DNA from: Armatimonadetes bacterium UBA5352
GTDB lineage: Bacteria; Armatimonadota; Zipacnadia; Zipacnadales; UBA5352
Length of the DNA stretch: 64,000 nt
NCBI GenBank assembly: GCA_002411015.1
Contig: DHPY01000054.1
Span: forward strand, 61,478-125,477
Direction of reading: 5' to 3'
The stretch's first letter is position 1; every line of letters begins with the position of its first letter. The notes below the pieces were generated by a model that worked only from the letters and a program-made list of their open reading frames with translations, was not told the DNA's origin and did no database searches. This document shows, in pieces, positions 24,648-34,073 of the stretch. The position numbers and the translations under genes are program-made.

Positions 24648-24697
24648 GGACCTCCGGAAGCCGCCAGTGCTGGTCATACTGCAGGGAGGAAGCCGCC

Positions 24698-25801
24698 GTG
24701 GGCAATGCACAGGACCTGATGCGCGAGACGATCAAGCGGATCGTCCCCTACTCCCCGGGGAAGTCATCGGCCGAGGTGATGGCCGAACTCGGGATTGAGC
24801 GCGTGACCAAGCTCGCATCGAATGAGAACCCGCTCGGGCCATCGCCGCTGGCGGTCCAGGCGATGCGCGAGCTCGCCGAGGGCGTCTTCGTCTACCCAGA
24901 CCCGGAGTGTCGGGAGCTTACCGCCGGACTTGCCGCGCGCATGGAGGTGCCCGAGGAGACCGTGGTGGTGGGACGCGGCTCCGACGAGATCATCCACATG
25001 CTGGGCCTGGGCTTCGTCAACGAGGGCGACAACCTGGTCTTCGCGGCGCCGCCCTTCGCGATGTACCCGATCACTGCGCGGTTGATGGGCGCTGAAGAGC
25101 GCGTCATCCCGCAGCGCGACTTCCGCCACGATCTTGACGCAATGGCCGACGCGGTGGATGAGAAGACGAAGCTCATCTTCATCTCGAACCCGTACAACCC
25201 GCTGGGTACGATTGTCACCGCCGATGAGGTCGAGCGGTTTATGGACCGCATGCCGGAGACCTGCATCGTGGCTTGGGACGAGGCGTACGTGGAGTATGCG
25301 GACGATCCCGCCTTCCCTGACACGCTGCGCTACGTGCGGGAGGGGCGGCGCTGCGCGGTGCTGCGCACCTTCTCCAAGGCCTGGGCCCTCGCCGGGCTGC
25401 GCGTCGGCTACGGCGCGATGCCGGAGGACATCGCGATCGTGCTCAAGCAGGTCCGCGAGCCCTTCAATGTAGACATCATGGCGCAGGCGGCCGCGATCGC
25501 AAGCCTCAAGGACCCCGAGCAGCTAGCGCGCAGCGTCGCCAACAACAACGCCGGCAAAGACTATCTCTATGCGCAGTTCGAGGCGATGGGGCTGGAGTAC
25601 ATCCCGACGCAGTCGAACTTCGTGATGGTTGACGTCGGGATGGACAGCGTGGAGTGCTTTGACCTGCTGATGCGGCAGGGAGTGACGGTGCGCACCGGCG
25701 AGATCTTCGGCCTGCCAAGCTGGCTGCGGGTGACGATCGGCCTTCCCGAGGACAATGCGAGGTTCATTGAGGCGCTGCGGGCGGTGCTGGGGAAGCAGTA
25801 A
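24698..25801 (+). CDS. hisC: Histidinol-phosphate/aromatic aminotransferase
   Basis: 367 residues, GTG start after GGAGG. A class I/II PLP aminotransferase. N-terminal VTKLASNENPLGPSPLA and YPDPECREL are the HisC signatures; the PLP Lys lies in LRTFSKAWALAGLRVGYG near residue 227, and FISNPYNPLGT contains the conserved Asn-Pro. HisC enzymes transaminate histidinol phosphate and in several bacteria also phenylpyruvate or prephenate. Placement between prs and aromatic genes, behind a leader rich in both His and Tyr, argues for the dual role. Confidence 0.9.
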   Translation: MGNAQDLMRETIKRIVPYSPGKSSAEVMAELGIERVTKLASNENPLGPSPLAVQAMRELAEGVFVYPDPECRELTAGLAARMEVPEETVVVGRGSDEIIHMLGLGFVNEGDNLVFAAPPFAMYPITARLMGAEERVIPQRDFRHDLDAMADAVDEKTKLIFISNPYNPLGTIVTADEVERFMDRMPETCIVAWDEAYVEYADDPAFPDTLRYVREGRRCAVLRTFSKAWALAGLRVGYGAMPEDIAIVLKQVREPFNVDIMAQAAAIASLKDPEQLARSVANNNAGKDYLYAQFEAMGLEYIPTQSNFVMVDVGMDSVECFDLLMRQGVTVRTGEIFGLPSWLRVTIGLPEDNARFIEALRAVLGKQ

Positions 25802-25857
25802 CGCATGCGGCGAGACAGAGCGTATTCGCCCCTCCGTGGGGCAGGTGGTGAGTTTCG

Positions 25858-26880
25858 ATGATCATCGTGATGCGGCCGGACAGCACAGAGGACGATGTGC
25901 AGGGCGTGATCGCACGACTGGCGGAGCGCAGCTACGGCCACCATCTCTCCTGCGGCGAATCGCGCACGATCATCGGCGCCATCGGCGCGCCGGATGACGA
26001 GAAGGAGGTCGTCGCCGGGCAGCTCTCACTCCTTCCGGGAGTGGAGCGCGTGGTGCCGATCCTCAAGCCCTACAAGCTCATCAGCCGCGAGCACAACCCG
26101 CGGCCGGCGGCGGTCATGATCGGGAACGCGAAGTTCGGCGCCGGACACCTCGGAGTCATCGCAGGCCCATGCTCGGTGGAGAGTCCCGAGCAGATCACGC
26201 AGACCGCCCGTGCGGTCAAAGACGCGGGGGCATCGGTCCTCCGCGGAGGCACGTTCAAGCCCCGCACATCGCCCTATGACTTCCAGGGCCTCGGGCTGGA
26301 GGGCTTGCAGATGCTCGCCGAGGCCGGCGAGGCGACCGGGCTGCCGATCATTACCGAGGTCATGGACGTCCGCGAGGTCGAGGCAGTTGCGGAGATGGTG
26401 GATTGCGTGCAGATCGGGGCGCGGAACATGCAGAACTACGATCTGCTGAAGGAGGCCGGTCGCTGCGGGAAGCCGGTCATGCTCAAGCGAGGCTTCTCCT
26501 CAACGGTCGTGGAGTGGCTGAAGGCCAGCGAGTACATCGCCGCCGACGGCACCCTCGACATCCTCCTGTGCGAGCGCGGCATCCGGACCTTCGAGACTGC
26601 CACGCGCTTCACCCTCGATCTCGGCGGGATGGCCGTCGCGCGCAGGGAGACCTTCCTGCCGATCGTGGCCGATCCGAGCCACTCGATCGGCATTGCGTCG
26701 CTGGTGCCGCAGATGGCTCTGGCGGCGGTCGCGGCGGGCGCGGACGGACTGGTCATCGAGGTGCACCCGCGACCGGACCAGGCGCTCAGCGACGGCCCGC
26801 AGTCGCTCACGCCCGCCGGCTTCCGCGAGCTTATGCAGCGCATCAGAATCGTCGCGGAGGCGGTCGGCGTGGAGGCGTGA
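25858..26880 (+). CDS. aroF: 3-deoxy-7-phosphoheptulonate (DAHP) synthase, Thermotoga-type
   Basis: 340 residues. The first step of the shikimate pathway, joining PEP and erythrose-4-phosphate. An N-terminal ferredoxin-like regulatory domain (residues 1-70, IIVMRPDSTEDDVQGVIARL) precedes the barrel, as in the short type I-beta enzymes inhibited by Tyr or Phe. Catalytic features: AGPCSVES (metal Cys), RGGTFKPRTSPYDFQG, MLKRGFSST, DPSHSIG (metal His), IEVHP (Glu) and ALSDGPQSLTP (Asp). It therefore probably combines feedback inhibition with the attenuator seen upstream. Confidence 0.93.
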   Translation: MIIVMRPDSTEDDVQGVIARLAERSYGHHLSCGESRTIIGAIGAPDDEKEVVAGQLSLLPGVERVVPILKPYKLISREHNPRPAAVMIGNAKFGAGHLGVIAGPCSVESPEQITQTARAVKDAGASVLRGGTFKPRTSPYDFQGLGLEGLQMLAEAGEATGLPIITEVMDVREVEAVAEMVDCVQIGARNMQNYDLLKEAGRCGKPVMLKRGFSSTVVEWLKASEYIAADGTLDILLCERGIRTFETATRFTLDLGGMAVARRETFLPIVADPSHSIGIASLVPQMALAAVAAGADGLVIEVHPRPDQALSDGPQSLTPAGFRELMQRIRIVAEAVGVEA

Positions 26881-26928
26881 TCGCGCCGGCCGCTTCGGCT
26901 TAGCTCAAGCACTCTCGGAGGTGCCGGC

Positions 26929-27774
26929 TTGCTCTTCGAACGCGTCACGGTCATCGGGATCGGCCTCATCGGCGGCTCGTTCGCGCTCGCGGGACGCGAG
27001 GCCGGCGTGCTGGGTGAGGTTGTGGGAGTGGCCCGCAGCGAGCGGACGCTCCTCGAAGCGGTGCACGTTGGCGCCGCCAATCGCACCACCCCCGACGCCC
27101 TGGAGGCCGTCCGCGATGCGGACCTCGTCTACATCGCCACGCCGGTCGCGAAGATCGCAGAGACCCTCGACCGCATCGCGCCTGCGCTGAAGCCGGGCTG
27201 CGTCGTCACCGACGCAGGCAGCACCAAGCGCGCCATCATGGCCGCCGCGCAGTGCCTGCCGCCCTCCGTGAGCTTCGTCGGCGGCCATCCGATGGCCGGC
27301 TCGGAGCGCGGAGGCGTCTGCGAGGCGCGCTCGCACCTCTTCCACGGCCGCACCTACCTGCTCATGTCCGCGACGCACGTCCACGACGCACTCGCCAGGC
27401 TCTGGGAGGTCGTCGTGGCGATCGGGGCTCGCCCCGTGCTGGTGGAGGCTGATACGCACGACCGCCTCGTCGCTCGGACGAGCCACCTGCCGCACCTCGT
27501 CGCGTCCGCGCTGGCCGCGTCGCTCGGGGAGACCTGTGTGCAGCGCGACTTCATCGGCGACGGCCTGCGCGACACCACGCGGATCGCCGAGGGGCCGGTC
27601 AGCGTCTGGCGCGAGATACTGATGGAGAATGCCGACGAGGTGCTCGTGGCGCTCGATGAGTTCCTCGGGGAGGCCGATCGCTGGCGGGAGGCGCTGGCGG
27701 CGCGCGATGAGGAGACCGTGGTGGACCTGCTCACGCGCGGGCGCGACTGCCGGCAAAGGATGGGAGAGCAATGA
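26929..27774 (+). CDS. tyrA: Prephenate dehydrogenase
   Basis: 281 residues from a TTG at 26929, seven bases after GGAGG. It oxidatively decarboxylates prephenate (or arogenate) towards tyrosine. A dinucleotide-binding motif VIGIGLIGGSFALAG at the start, DAGSTKRAIM, and GGHPMAGSERGGV with the conserved catalytic His-Pro-Met-Ala-Gly and Glu are visible. There is no ACT or chorismate-mutase domain, so it is a single-function enzyme without its own Tyr sensor. Its TGA overlaps the aroA ATG by four bases. Confidence 0.93.
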   Translation: MLFERVTVIGIGLIGGSFALAGREAGVLGEVVGVARSERTLLEAVHVGAANRTTPDALEAVRDADLVYIATPVAKIAETLDRIAPALKPGCVVTDAGSTKRAIMAAAQCLPPSVSFVGGHPMAGSERGGVCEARSHLFHGRTYLLMSATHVHDALARLWEVVVAIGARPVLVEADTHDRLVARTSHLPHLVASALAASLGETCVQRDFIGDGLRDTTRIAEGPVSVWREILMENADEVLVALDEFLGEADRWREALAARDEETVVDLLTRGRDCRQRMGEQ

Positions 27775-29084
27775 GGCTGCGAGTGAGATCATGCGGGCCA
27801 CTGCGGGGATGGGTGCGCGCGCCCGGGGACAAGTCCATCTCGCACCGGGCGGCGATCCTCGCGGCGATCGCGGAGGGCACCTCGCGAATCGAGGGCTTCC
27901 TGACATGCGATGACTGCCTGCGAACCGCCGATGCGCTGAGGGCCCTCGGGGTGCCGGTTGACCCGATCGGCAGCGAGACGCTGGAGGTGCGCGGGGCGGG
28001 CCTGGAGGCGCTCCGGGAGCCGCACAAAGCGCTGGACATGGGCAACTCCGGCACCGGCATGCGCCTGCTGATGGGCCTCGTGGCCGGGCGGCCGATGACC
28101 GTGCACTTCACCGGCGATGAGTCGCTCTCGCGCCGGCCGATGGACCGCATCGCAGAGCCGCTGCGGCTGATGGGCGCGCGGGTGGAGGGCCGGGGAGAGC
28201 GGCTGACGCCTCCGGTGACCGTCCATGGCGGCGACCTCGGCGGGATCACCTACGCCCCGCCGATGGCCAGCGCGCAGGTGAAGTCGGCGGTGCTGCTCGC
28301 CGGCCTCTCGGCGGTGGGGGAGACGACTGTGATCGAGGCTGCGAAGTCGCGCGATCACACCGAGCGAATGCTGGCCGCGATGGGGGCTGATATCACCATC
28401 GAGGGCCTGCAGGTCACGCTCCGGCCCGGCCAGCCGCTGCAGGCGACACCGATGCAGGTGCCATCTGACATCTCCTCGGCGGCGTTTCTGCTGGCAGCGG
28501 GGCTGCTGGTGGAAGGGAGCGACGTGCTCGCGGCCGACACGCTGCTCAACCCAACGCGCACCGGCCTCGTGGAGGCGCTGGAGGCGATGGGGGCCGCGCT
28601 CGAGGTCTCCGATGAGCGCGAGGAGGCGGGCGAGCCGCTGGGGACGCTGCGTTCACAGCCGGGCCCGCTGCATGCCGGCGACTTCGGAGGCGACCTGATC
28701 CCGCGCATGATCGACGAGATCCCGCTCCTCGCGGTGGTCGCGACGCAGGCGGAGGGCACCACGATCATCCGCGATGCCGCCGAGTTGCGAGTGAAGGAGA
28801 GCGACCGCATTGCGGTGATGGCCGAGCTGCTGACGGCGATGGGCGCCGATGCGCGCGAGCGCGCGGATGGCCTCGAGATCAGCGGGCCGACGCCGCTGCA
28901 CGGGGCGGCGATCGAGGCGCGCGGCGACCATCGGATCGCGATGTGCGCGACCATCGCGGGGCTGATCGCCAGCGGCGAGACTGTGATCGAGGGCGCGGAG
29001 TGCATCGCCACCTCATACCCGAGCTTCGCGGCGGACCTCCGGACGCTTGGCGCGGACTGCATCGAGGAGGAGGCGCATGACTGA
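27771..29084 (+). CDS. aroA: 3-phosphoshikimate 1-carboxyvinyltransferase (EPSP synthase)
   Basis: 437 residues, full length. It adds enolpyruvyl to shikimate-3-phosphate. The N-terminal GDKSISHRAAILAAIAEG contains the substrate-binding Lys and Arg, and NSGTGMRLLMGLVAG is the PEP-binding motif. LNPTRTGLVEALEAMGA, RVKESDRIAVMAELLTAMG and GDHRIAM follow in the expected order. The GNSGTGMR form (Gly instead of Ala at the key position beside Gly-Thr) recalls class II enzymes. It is coupled to tyrA by ATGA and overlaps cmk by eight bases. Confidence 0.95.
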   Translation: MRLRVRSCGPLRGWVRAPGDKSISHRAAILAAIAEGTSRIEGFLTCDDCLRTADALRALGVPVDPIGSETLEVRGAGLEALREPHKALDMGNSGTGMRLLMGLVAGRPMTVHFTGDESLSRRPMDRIAEPLRLMGARVEGRGERLTPPVTVHGGDLGGITYAPPMASAQVKSAVLLAGLSAVGETTVIEAAKSRDHTERMLAAMGADITIEGLQVTLRPGQPLQATPMQVPSDISSAAFLLAAGLLVEGSDVLAADTLLNPTRTGLVEALEAMGAALEVSDEREEAGEPLGTLRSQPGPLHAGDFGGDLIPRMIDEIPLLAVVATQAEGTTIIRDAAELRVKESDRIAVMAELLTAMGADARERADGLEISGPTPLHGAAIEARGDHRIAMCATIAGLIASGETVIEGAECIATSYPSFAADLRTLGADCIEEEAHD

Positions 29085-29781
29085 GGCTACCGGATGCATG
29101 GTCGCGATAGACGGGCCCGCTGGCGCGGGGAAATCCACGATTGCGCGCGCGGTCGCCGAGCACTGCGGCTACACCTACGTTGACACCGGCGCAATGTACC
29201 GCGCGGTGGCGCTTCACGCGATGCGCGCGGGGCTGGACCCGGCCGCCGATGCGGAGACCATCGCCGAGACTGCCGCGCGTCTGCACTTCGAGTTCCGCGC
29301 CGTGGGCGATGGGCAGCACCTGTTCGTGGATGGCGAGGACGTTGAGCGGGCGGTGCGCGCGCCGGAGGTGGGCAATCTGTCGTCACCGGTCTCGGCGATC
29401 CCGTCCGTCCGCGAGCACCTCGTCGCGGCCCAGCGGCGGATGGCCGAGCGCGTGCCGGTGGTGATGGAGGGCCGCGACATCGGCACGGTCGTCTTCCCGC
29501 ACGCGCTGCTGAAGGTCTTCCTGACCGCGTCGGCCGAGGAGCGGGCCCGTCGGCGTTACGAGCAGCTCAGCGTCGCCGGCCAGGCCGCGGACCTCGCACA
29601 GATCCTCGCCGACCAGCGTGCGCGCGATCTGCGCGACATGACGCGAGAGGTCGCGCCGCTGCGCAAAGCCGACGATGCAGTTGAGATCGACACCGACCCA
29701 CTGACAATCGAGCAGGTCGTCGAGCGCGTGGTTGGGCTGCTCGACGCCCGCCTGGAGGATCGCGATGGACCGGCTGTATGA
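29077..29781 (+). CDS. cmk: Cytidylate kinase
   Basis: 234 residues, ATG 29077 after GAGGAGG within the end of aroA. It phosphorylates CMP and dCMP. P-loop AIDGPAGAGKST, DTGAMYRAVALHA, MEGRDIGTVVFP and the lid segment SAEERARRRYEQL are typical. The aroA-cmk order is widespread in bacteria and often extends to plsC, as here. Expression under the His/Tyr attenuator would tie pyrimidine and lipid genes to amino-acid supply unless an internal promoter exists. Confidence 0.95.
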   Translation: MTEATGCMVAIDGPAGAGKSTIARAVAEHCGYTYVDTGAMYRAVALHAMRAGLDPAADAETIAETAARLHFEFRAVGDGQHLFVDGEDVERAVRAPEVGNLSSPVSAIPSVREHLVAAQRRMAERVPVVMEGRDIGTVVFPHALLKVFLTASAEERARRRYEQLSVAGQAADLAQILADQRARDLRDMTREVAPLRKADDAVEIDTDPLTIEQVVERVVGLLDARLEDRDGPAV

Positions 29782-30460
29782 GCCGCCGCGAAGCTGGACA
29801 TGGCCGCACTACCGTTTTGCCCAGTGGAGCGTCCCGCGGATCTGCCGGCTCTGCGGCGGTCACTGCGTCCGCGGGGCGGAGAACGTGCCTGCCGAGGGCG
29901 GGGCGCTGATCGCGTCGAATCACCTCAGCCATCTCGACCCGCCGGTCGTCGGGACCGCGATCCGGCGCCGAACGTACTACTTCGCTGCCGCCGAGCTGTT
30001 CCGCAACCCGTTCTTCGGGCGGCTGATCCGCAAGTGCTACGCCTTCCCGGTCAAGCGCGGAGAGGCCGACAGGGCGGCGCTGAAGGCCGCGATCGAGCTG
30101 CTGGAGATGGGCGAATTGCTGACGATGTTCCCGGAGGGCACGCGCAGCCACACCGGGGAGATCGGTGAGTTCGACCTGGGCGCGGCGCTCGCGGCGTCGC
30201 GCGCACGGGCGCCGATCATCCCCTGCGCGCTGAGCGGCACCAACCTGCTCCTGCCGCGCGGCGCGAAGTGGCTCAGGCGCGGCCGCGTGGCTGTGAGCTT
30301 CGGCGAGCCAATCGACACGCTGAAGTACGGTGACAAGCCAGGCAAGGAGGACCTCCGCCGGATAACCGAGGAGGTAGAGGCCTCGGTGCGAGCGATGCAG
30401 GCCGAGCAGCAGGCATGGCTTGCAGGCGAAGAGCCGTGCCGGCGGAAAGGCAGTGTGTAG
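29765..30460 (+). CDS. plsC: 1-acyl-sn-glycerol-3-phosphate acyltransferase
   Basis: 231 residues. It acylates lysophosphatidate in phospholipid synthesis. Seen: the catalytic ASNHLSHLDPPVVG (NH-x4-D), FPVKRGEADRAALKAA and MFPEGTRSHTGEIG (glycerol-phosphate site). ATG 29765 has GGAGG six bases upstream and overlaps cmk by 17 bases. The N-terminal region has two Cys in RICRLCGG but no obvious transmembrane helix; membrane association is probably peripheral. Confidence 0.92.
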   Translation: MDRLYEPPRSWTWPHYRFAQWSVPRICRLCGGHCVRGAENVPAEGGALIASNHLSHLDPPVVGTAIRRRTYYFAAAELFRNPFFGRLIRKCYAFPVKRGEADRAALKAAIELLEMGELLTMFPEGTRSHTGEIGEFDLGAALAASRARAPIIPCALSGTNLLLPRGAKWLRRGRVAVSFGEPIDTLKYGDKPGKEDLRRITEEVEASVRAMQAEQQAWLAGEEPCRRKGSV

Positions 30461-30514
30461 GGGCGCTCCGGTCTGAGATGGCCGGTGGCGAGGCAGACCA
30501 CGGAGGTGGAGACG

Positions 30515-31030
30515 ATGCTTGAGGCGATCCGCAGGCGCGCGAGTGTGCGTGCATACACCGATAGGCCGGTCTCTGAGGAGCATCTGGACGCGATCCTGCA
30601 GGCGGCGCTGTCGGCGCCGACCGCGAACAACGTTCGCCCGTGGGAGATCGTTGTGGTGACGGACTCGCAGAAGCGCGCGAAGCTCGCGCAGGTGCACCAG
30701 TGGGCGAGCTTTTGCGCGCAGTCGCCGGTCGTGCTGGTCTTCTGCGCCGACGGCCGGCGCCAGCCGCACTGGTGGATCGAGGATTCCTGCGCGTCGCTCG
30801 AGAACGCGCTGATTCAGGCCGCTGATCTCGGCCTCGGCACATGCTGGGTCGGCATCCGCGGCGGCGAGGGCAGCGGCCCCGGGCCCGAGCGCGAGCAGTA
30901 TGTGCGCGATCTGCTCGGCATCCCGGAGGAGATCCGGGTGCTCGCGCTTGTGACCCTCGGGCATCCTCGGGGCGAGCCGAGCCCGAAGCCCGTGGGGCCG
31001 ATGGACGCGGTGCATCGCGAGAGCTGGTAG
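30515..31030 (+). CDS. Nitroreductase-family flavoprotein
   Basis: 171 residues from ATG 30515, eight bases after GGAGG. FMN-dependent oxidoreductase. RRRASVRAYTDRPVSEEHLDAIL at the start and APTANNVRPWEIVVV are the FMN-binding signatures, and ADLGLGTCWVG near residue 115 is the second conserved block. The C-terminus GHPRGEPSPKP matches the GyP family ending. It reduces nitro groups or quinones in vitro; the natural substrate is unknown. It lies 54 bases after plsC. Confidence 0.87.
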   Translation: MLEAIRRRASVRAYTDRPVSEEHLDAILQAALSAPTANNVRPWEIVVVTDSQKRAKLAQVHQWASFCAQSPVVLVFCADGRRQPHWWIEDSCASLENALIQAADLGLGTCWVGIRGGEGSGPGPEREQYVRDLLGIPEEIRVLALVTLGHPRGEPSPKPVGPMDAVHRESW

Positions 31031-31074
31031 ACGCTGGAGCGCACGACGTCAGTTGCGATTGAGGTGAATGCGGG

Positions 31075-32625
31075 ATGTCCGGTATCGGCGGGCCGTACGT
31101 GCTGGGAATCGACTGCGGGACGCAGAGCCTTCGCTCGGCGCTGTTCGACCTGCGCGGGAAGCTGATCGCGTCAGAGAGCACGCCGTACCCCATCGACTAC
31201 CCGCGGGTGAGCTGGGCGGAGCAGAATCCGGAGCAGTGGTGGCAGGCGGTGCGGGTCACTGTCCCGGGCGTGCTCCGTGCCGCGGGCGTACGCCCGCGAG
31301 AGGTCCTGGGCGTCAGCGTTGACGGCACTGCCTGCACCGTCGTCTGCTGCGATCGCGACGGCACGCCCCTGCGGCCAGCGGTGCTCTGGATGGACCAGCG
31401 CGCGCATGAGGAGGCCGCCGAGGTTACCGCGACCGGCGATCCGGTGCTACGCTACGCGGGAGGGCCGGAGTCCCCGGAGTGGATGATCCCGAAGGCGATG
31501 TGGCTCAAGCGCCATGAGCCCGAGGTCTACGAGCGCGCGGAGGTCATCTGTGAGGGCACCGACTGGCTGATGCACCGCCTCACCGGAAGCTGGACCGCCT
31601 CGCTGAACTGCACGACCTGCAAGTGGAACTACGCGCGCCCCGAGGGCGGCTGGCCGGAGCGGCTGCTGGCCACGCTTGACATGAGCGAACTGCTTGAGCG
31701 CTGGCCAAACGAGGTGCTGCCGATGGGGCGGCCCGCCGGGCATGTCACGATGCGCGCGGCTGAGGAGATCGGCCTGCTTCCGGACACGCCGGTCGCGGAG
31801 GGCGGGATCGACGCCTACGCCGGCATGATCGGCCTGAACGTGGTGCAGCCGGGCCGGATGGCGATGGTCATGGGCTCCTCGACCTGCCACCTCGCGCTCT
31901 GCTCCGAGGCGCGTTTCGACAGCAACGTCTGGGGCCCGTTCCCCGATGCGCTCACGGAGGGCACCTGGGTCCTTGAGGGCGGTCAGACGGCCACCGGCAG
32001 CATCGTCAAGTGGTTCGCAGACAACTTCGCGGCCCGCGAGATGCTCGAGGCGAAGAACCACGGGCGGTCGCAGTACGAGCTGCTTGATGAACTGGCCGCG
32101 CAGGTGGAGCCGGGCGCGGAGGGCCTGGTGCTGCTGGACTACTGGCAGGGCAACCGGACGCCGCTGCGTGACCCGCTCGCACGCGGCGCGATCTGGGGCC
32201 TGAGCCTGCGGCACGAACTCGGCCACGTGATGCGCGCGATCTACGAGGGCACCGCGATGGGCACGCGCCACATTCTCGAGGACCTGCGCAGCACCGGCTT
32301 TGAGCCGCAGGGCATCTACGCGGCCGGAGGCGGCACACGCAGCCAGCTCTGGCTGCAGATCCACGCGGACGCCTGCCAGGTGCCGATCTACCTGACCGAC
32401 GAGCCCGAGGCGACAGCACTCGGAACGGCTGTCTGTGCGGCATACGGGGCCGGCCTATTCGAGAGCCTCCAGGAGGCCTCGCAGAGGATGGTGCGCATCA
32501 GCCGCGAGATCGAGCCGAACAGGCTCTGGGCAAGCACGTATGACGAGTTGTTCAAACGCTACACCTCAACCTATGAAGCGCTAAAGGATCTGATGCATGA
32601 AGCGAGGAGCGAACAGGTGCGCTGA
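31075..32625 (+). CDS. FGGY-family carbohydrate kinase
   Basis: 516 residues. Two actin-like domains: GIDCGTQSLRSALFDLRGK at the N-terminus (phosphate loop), SVDGTACTVVCCD, EGGIDAYAGMIGL with the catalytic Asp, and AAGGGTRSQLWLQIHADA in the second domain (adenosine site). The set resembles the ribulokinase and related pentulose or polyol kinase group. No isomerase or transporter is adjacent, so the sugar cannot be named. It lies 44 bases after the nitroreductase. Confidence 0.87.
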   Translation: MSGIGGPYVLGIDCGTQSLRSALFDLRGKLIASESTPYPIDYPRVSWAEQNPEQWWQAVRVTVPGVLRAAGVRPREVLGVSVDGTACTVVCCDRDGTPLRPAVLWMDQRAHEEAAEVTATGDPVLRYAGGPESPEWMIPKAMWLKRHEPEVYERAEVICEGTDWLMHRLTGSWTASLNCTTCKWNYARPEGGWPERLLATLDMSELLERWPNEVLPMGRPAGHVTMRAAEEIGLLPDTPVAEGGIDAYAGMIGLNVVQPGRMAMVMGSSTCHLALCSEARFDSNVWGPFPDALTEGTWVLEGGQTATGSIVKWFADNFAAREMLEAKNHGRSQYELLDELAAQVEPGAEGLVLLDYWQGNRTPLRDPLARGAIWGLSLRHELGHVMRAIYEGTAMGTRHILEDLRSTGFEPQGIYAAGGGTRSQLWLQIHADACQVPIYLTDEPEATALGTAVCAAYGAGLFESLQEASQRMVRISREIEPNRLWASTYDELFKRYTSTYEALKDLMHEARSEQVR

Positions 32626-32644
32626 GCGAGGGAGTACGATCAAG

Positions 32645-34039
32645 GTGAGCATCGAGGACGGCATCGTCGTGAGGCGACACAAGGGCAGCGAACGCTCGAT
32701 AGACGTGGCCGCCGCGATCAGAGCGGCCGCGCGCTCCAAGGTACCCGGGGCGCTTAAGGGTCTCATCAGCGGCTACGATCCGATAGACATCGCGTTCGCG
32801 ATGGATGAACTGGATCCCGATGAGCGGACCCAGGTGTTCGAACTCCTCGATGCGGAGGCTTCCGGCGTGGTGCTTGAGGAGGTTGGCGCGGAGATCACCG
32901 CCGACCTCGCCGAGGGCACTGAGGTGGGCGAGCTTGCGGAGATCATAGACGCCATGCCTCCTGACTCCGGCGCGGACGCCATGAGCGCTCTCCCGCAGGA
33001 GATGCAGCACCGGATCCTCAATCGCATACCCCGCGCTGAGGCGCAGGAGCTCGCCCAGCTTCTGAACTATCACGAGGACTCGGCGGGCGGCATCATGACG
33101 ACCGAGATCATCTTCTCGCCTCCCGACGTCACCGCCAGCGGCGTCCTCCAGCACATCCGCAACACGGAGGTCGGGCCAGAGGCGATCTTCCGCGTCTACG
33201 TGGTGGACTGCGAGCGCCACCTGATCGGGGCCGCCGATCTCATCGACATCATCAGTGCGCGCGACGAGCAGCCGCTCGCCAAGATCATGAACCCCGACCC
33301 GATCCGAGTGCATCACGACACCGATCAGGAGGAGGTCATCAGGTGCGTTGACAGGTATGACCTGACCTCGATCCCGGTCGTGGATGACCATGATCGCCTT
33401 CTCGGCGCGGTCACCGTTGATGACGTCATAGACGCTCTGCAACAGGAGGTTACGGAGGACATCGCCTCTGTGGTTGGCGCCTCCGCGGAGGATCTCCTCA
33501 GCCGCGCCCCGTGGCGCGCTGCGAGCAGTCGCATTCCCTGGCTCATCGTCGCCTTCATGATCAGCCTCCTGTCAGCGATGATCATCCGCCTCTTCGAGGG
33601 CACACTCGAGCAGGCGGTCATGCTCGCCGCATTCATCCCCGTGATTACCGCGATGAGCGGCAACTCCGGCCTGCAGTCCTCGATGGTGGCGGTGCGCTCA
33701 ATGGCGCTGGGTCTGCTCGACGATCGGCGGATCGGGAGGCTGCTTCTGCGGCAGCTTCCCATCGCATTCGTCGTCGCCACCGTCTGCGGACTGCTGGCGC
33801 TCATAGGCGGCACGCTGATCATGGGCACCCCCGCCTACGGCATCATCGTCGGCGCCGGGATGTTCTGCGCGATCGTCTCCGGCAACCTGGTGGGGAGCGT
33901 CATCCCCGTCATCTTCCACCGAATCGGCATGGACGAGGCACTCGCTTCCGGCCCCTTCGTCACAACGATGAATGACGCGGTGTCGCTGCTCATCTACTTC
34001 GCAATAGCGGCGTCCCTGCTCAGAGCATTCGCGCTCTGA
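32645..34039 (+). CDS. mgtE: MgtE-type magnesium channel
   Basis: 464 residues from the GTG at 32645 (GAGGGAG upstream); ATG 32597 would overlap the kinase gene. An N-terminal superhelical domain (IDIAFAMDELDPDERTQVFELL) is followed by a CBS pair with HEDSAGGIMTTEII near residue 150, which senses cytoplasmic Mg2+. The pore domain has five helices, with AMSGNSGLQSSMVAVRS and LASGPFVTTMNDAVSLLIYF. Both are hallmarks of MgtE. All domains are intact. Gating by Mg2+ on the CBS domains is known for the family, and no Mg-responsive leader is seen here. Confidence 0.93.
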   Translation: MSIEDGIVVRRHKGSERSIDVAAAIRAAARSKVPGALKGLISGYDPIDIAFAMDELDPDERTQVFELLDAEASGVVLEEVGAEITADLAEGTEVGELAEIIDAMPPDSGADAMSALPQEMQHRILNRIPRAEAQELAQLLNYHEDSAGGIMTTEIIFSPPDVTASGVLQHIRNTEVGPEAIFRVYVVDCERHLIGAADLIDIISARDEQPLAKIMNPDPIRVHHDTDQEEVIRCVDRYDLTSIPVVDDHDRLLGAVTVDDVIDALQQEVTEDIASVVGASAEDLLSRAPWRAASSRIPWLIVAFMISLLSAMIIRLFEGTLEQAVMLAAFIPVITAMSGNSGLQSSMVAVRSMALGLLDDRRIGRLLLRQLPIAFVVATVCGLLALIGGTLIMGTPAYGIIVGAGMFCAIVSGNLVGSVIPVIFHRIGMDEALASGPFVTTMNDAVSLLIYFAIAASLLRAFAL

Positions 34040-34073
34040 CGGCGGCCCCGGGCACATCAGGGAGGTCCCCCCC

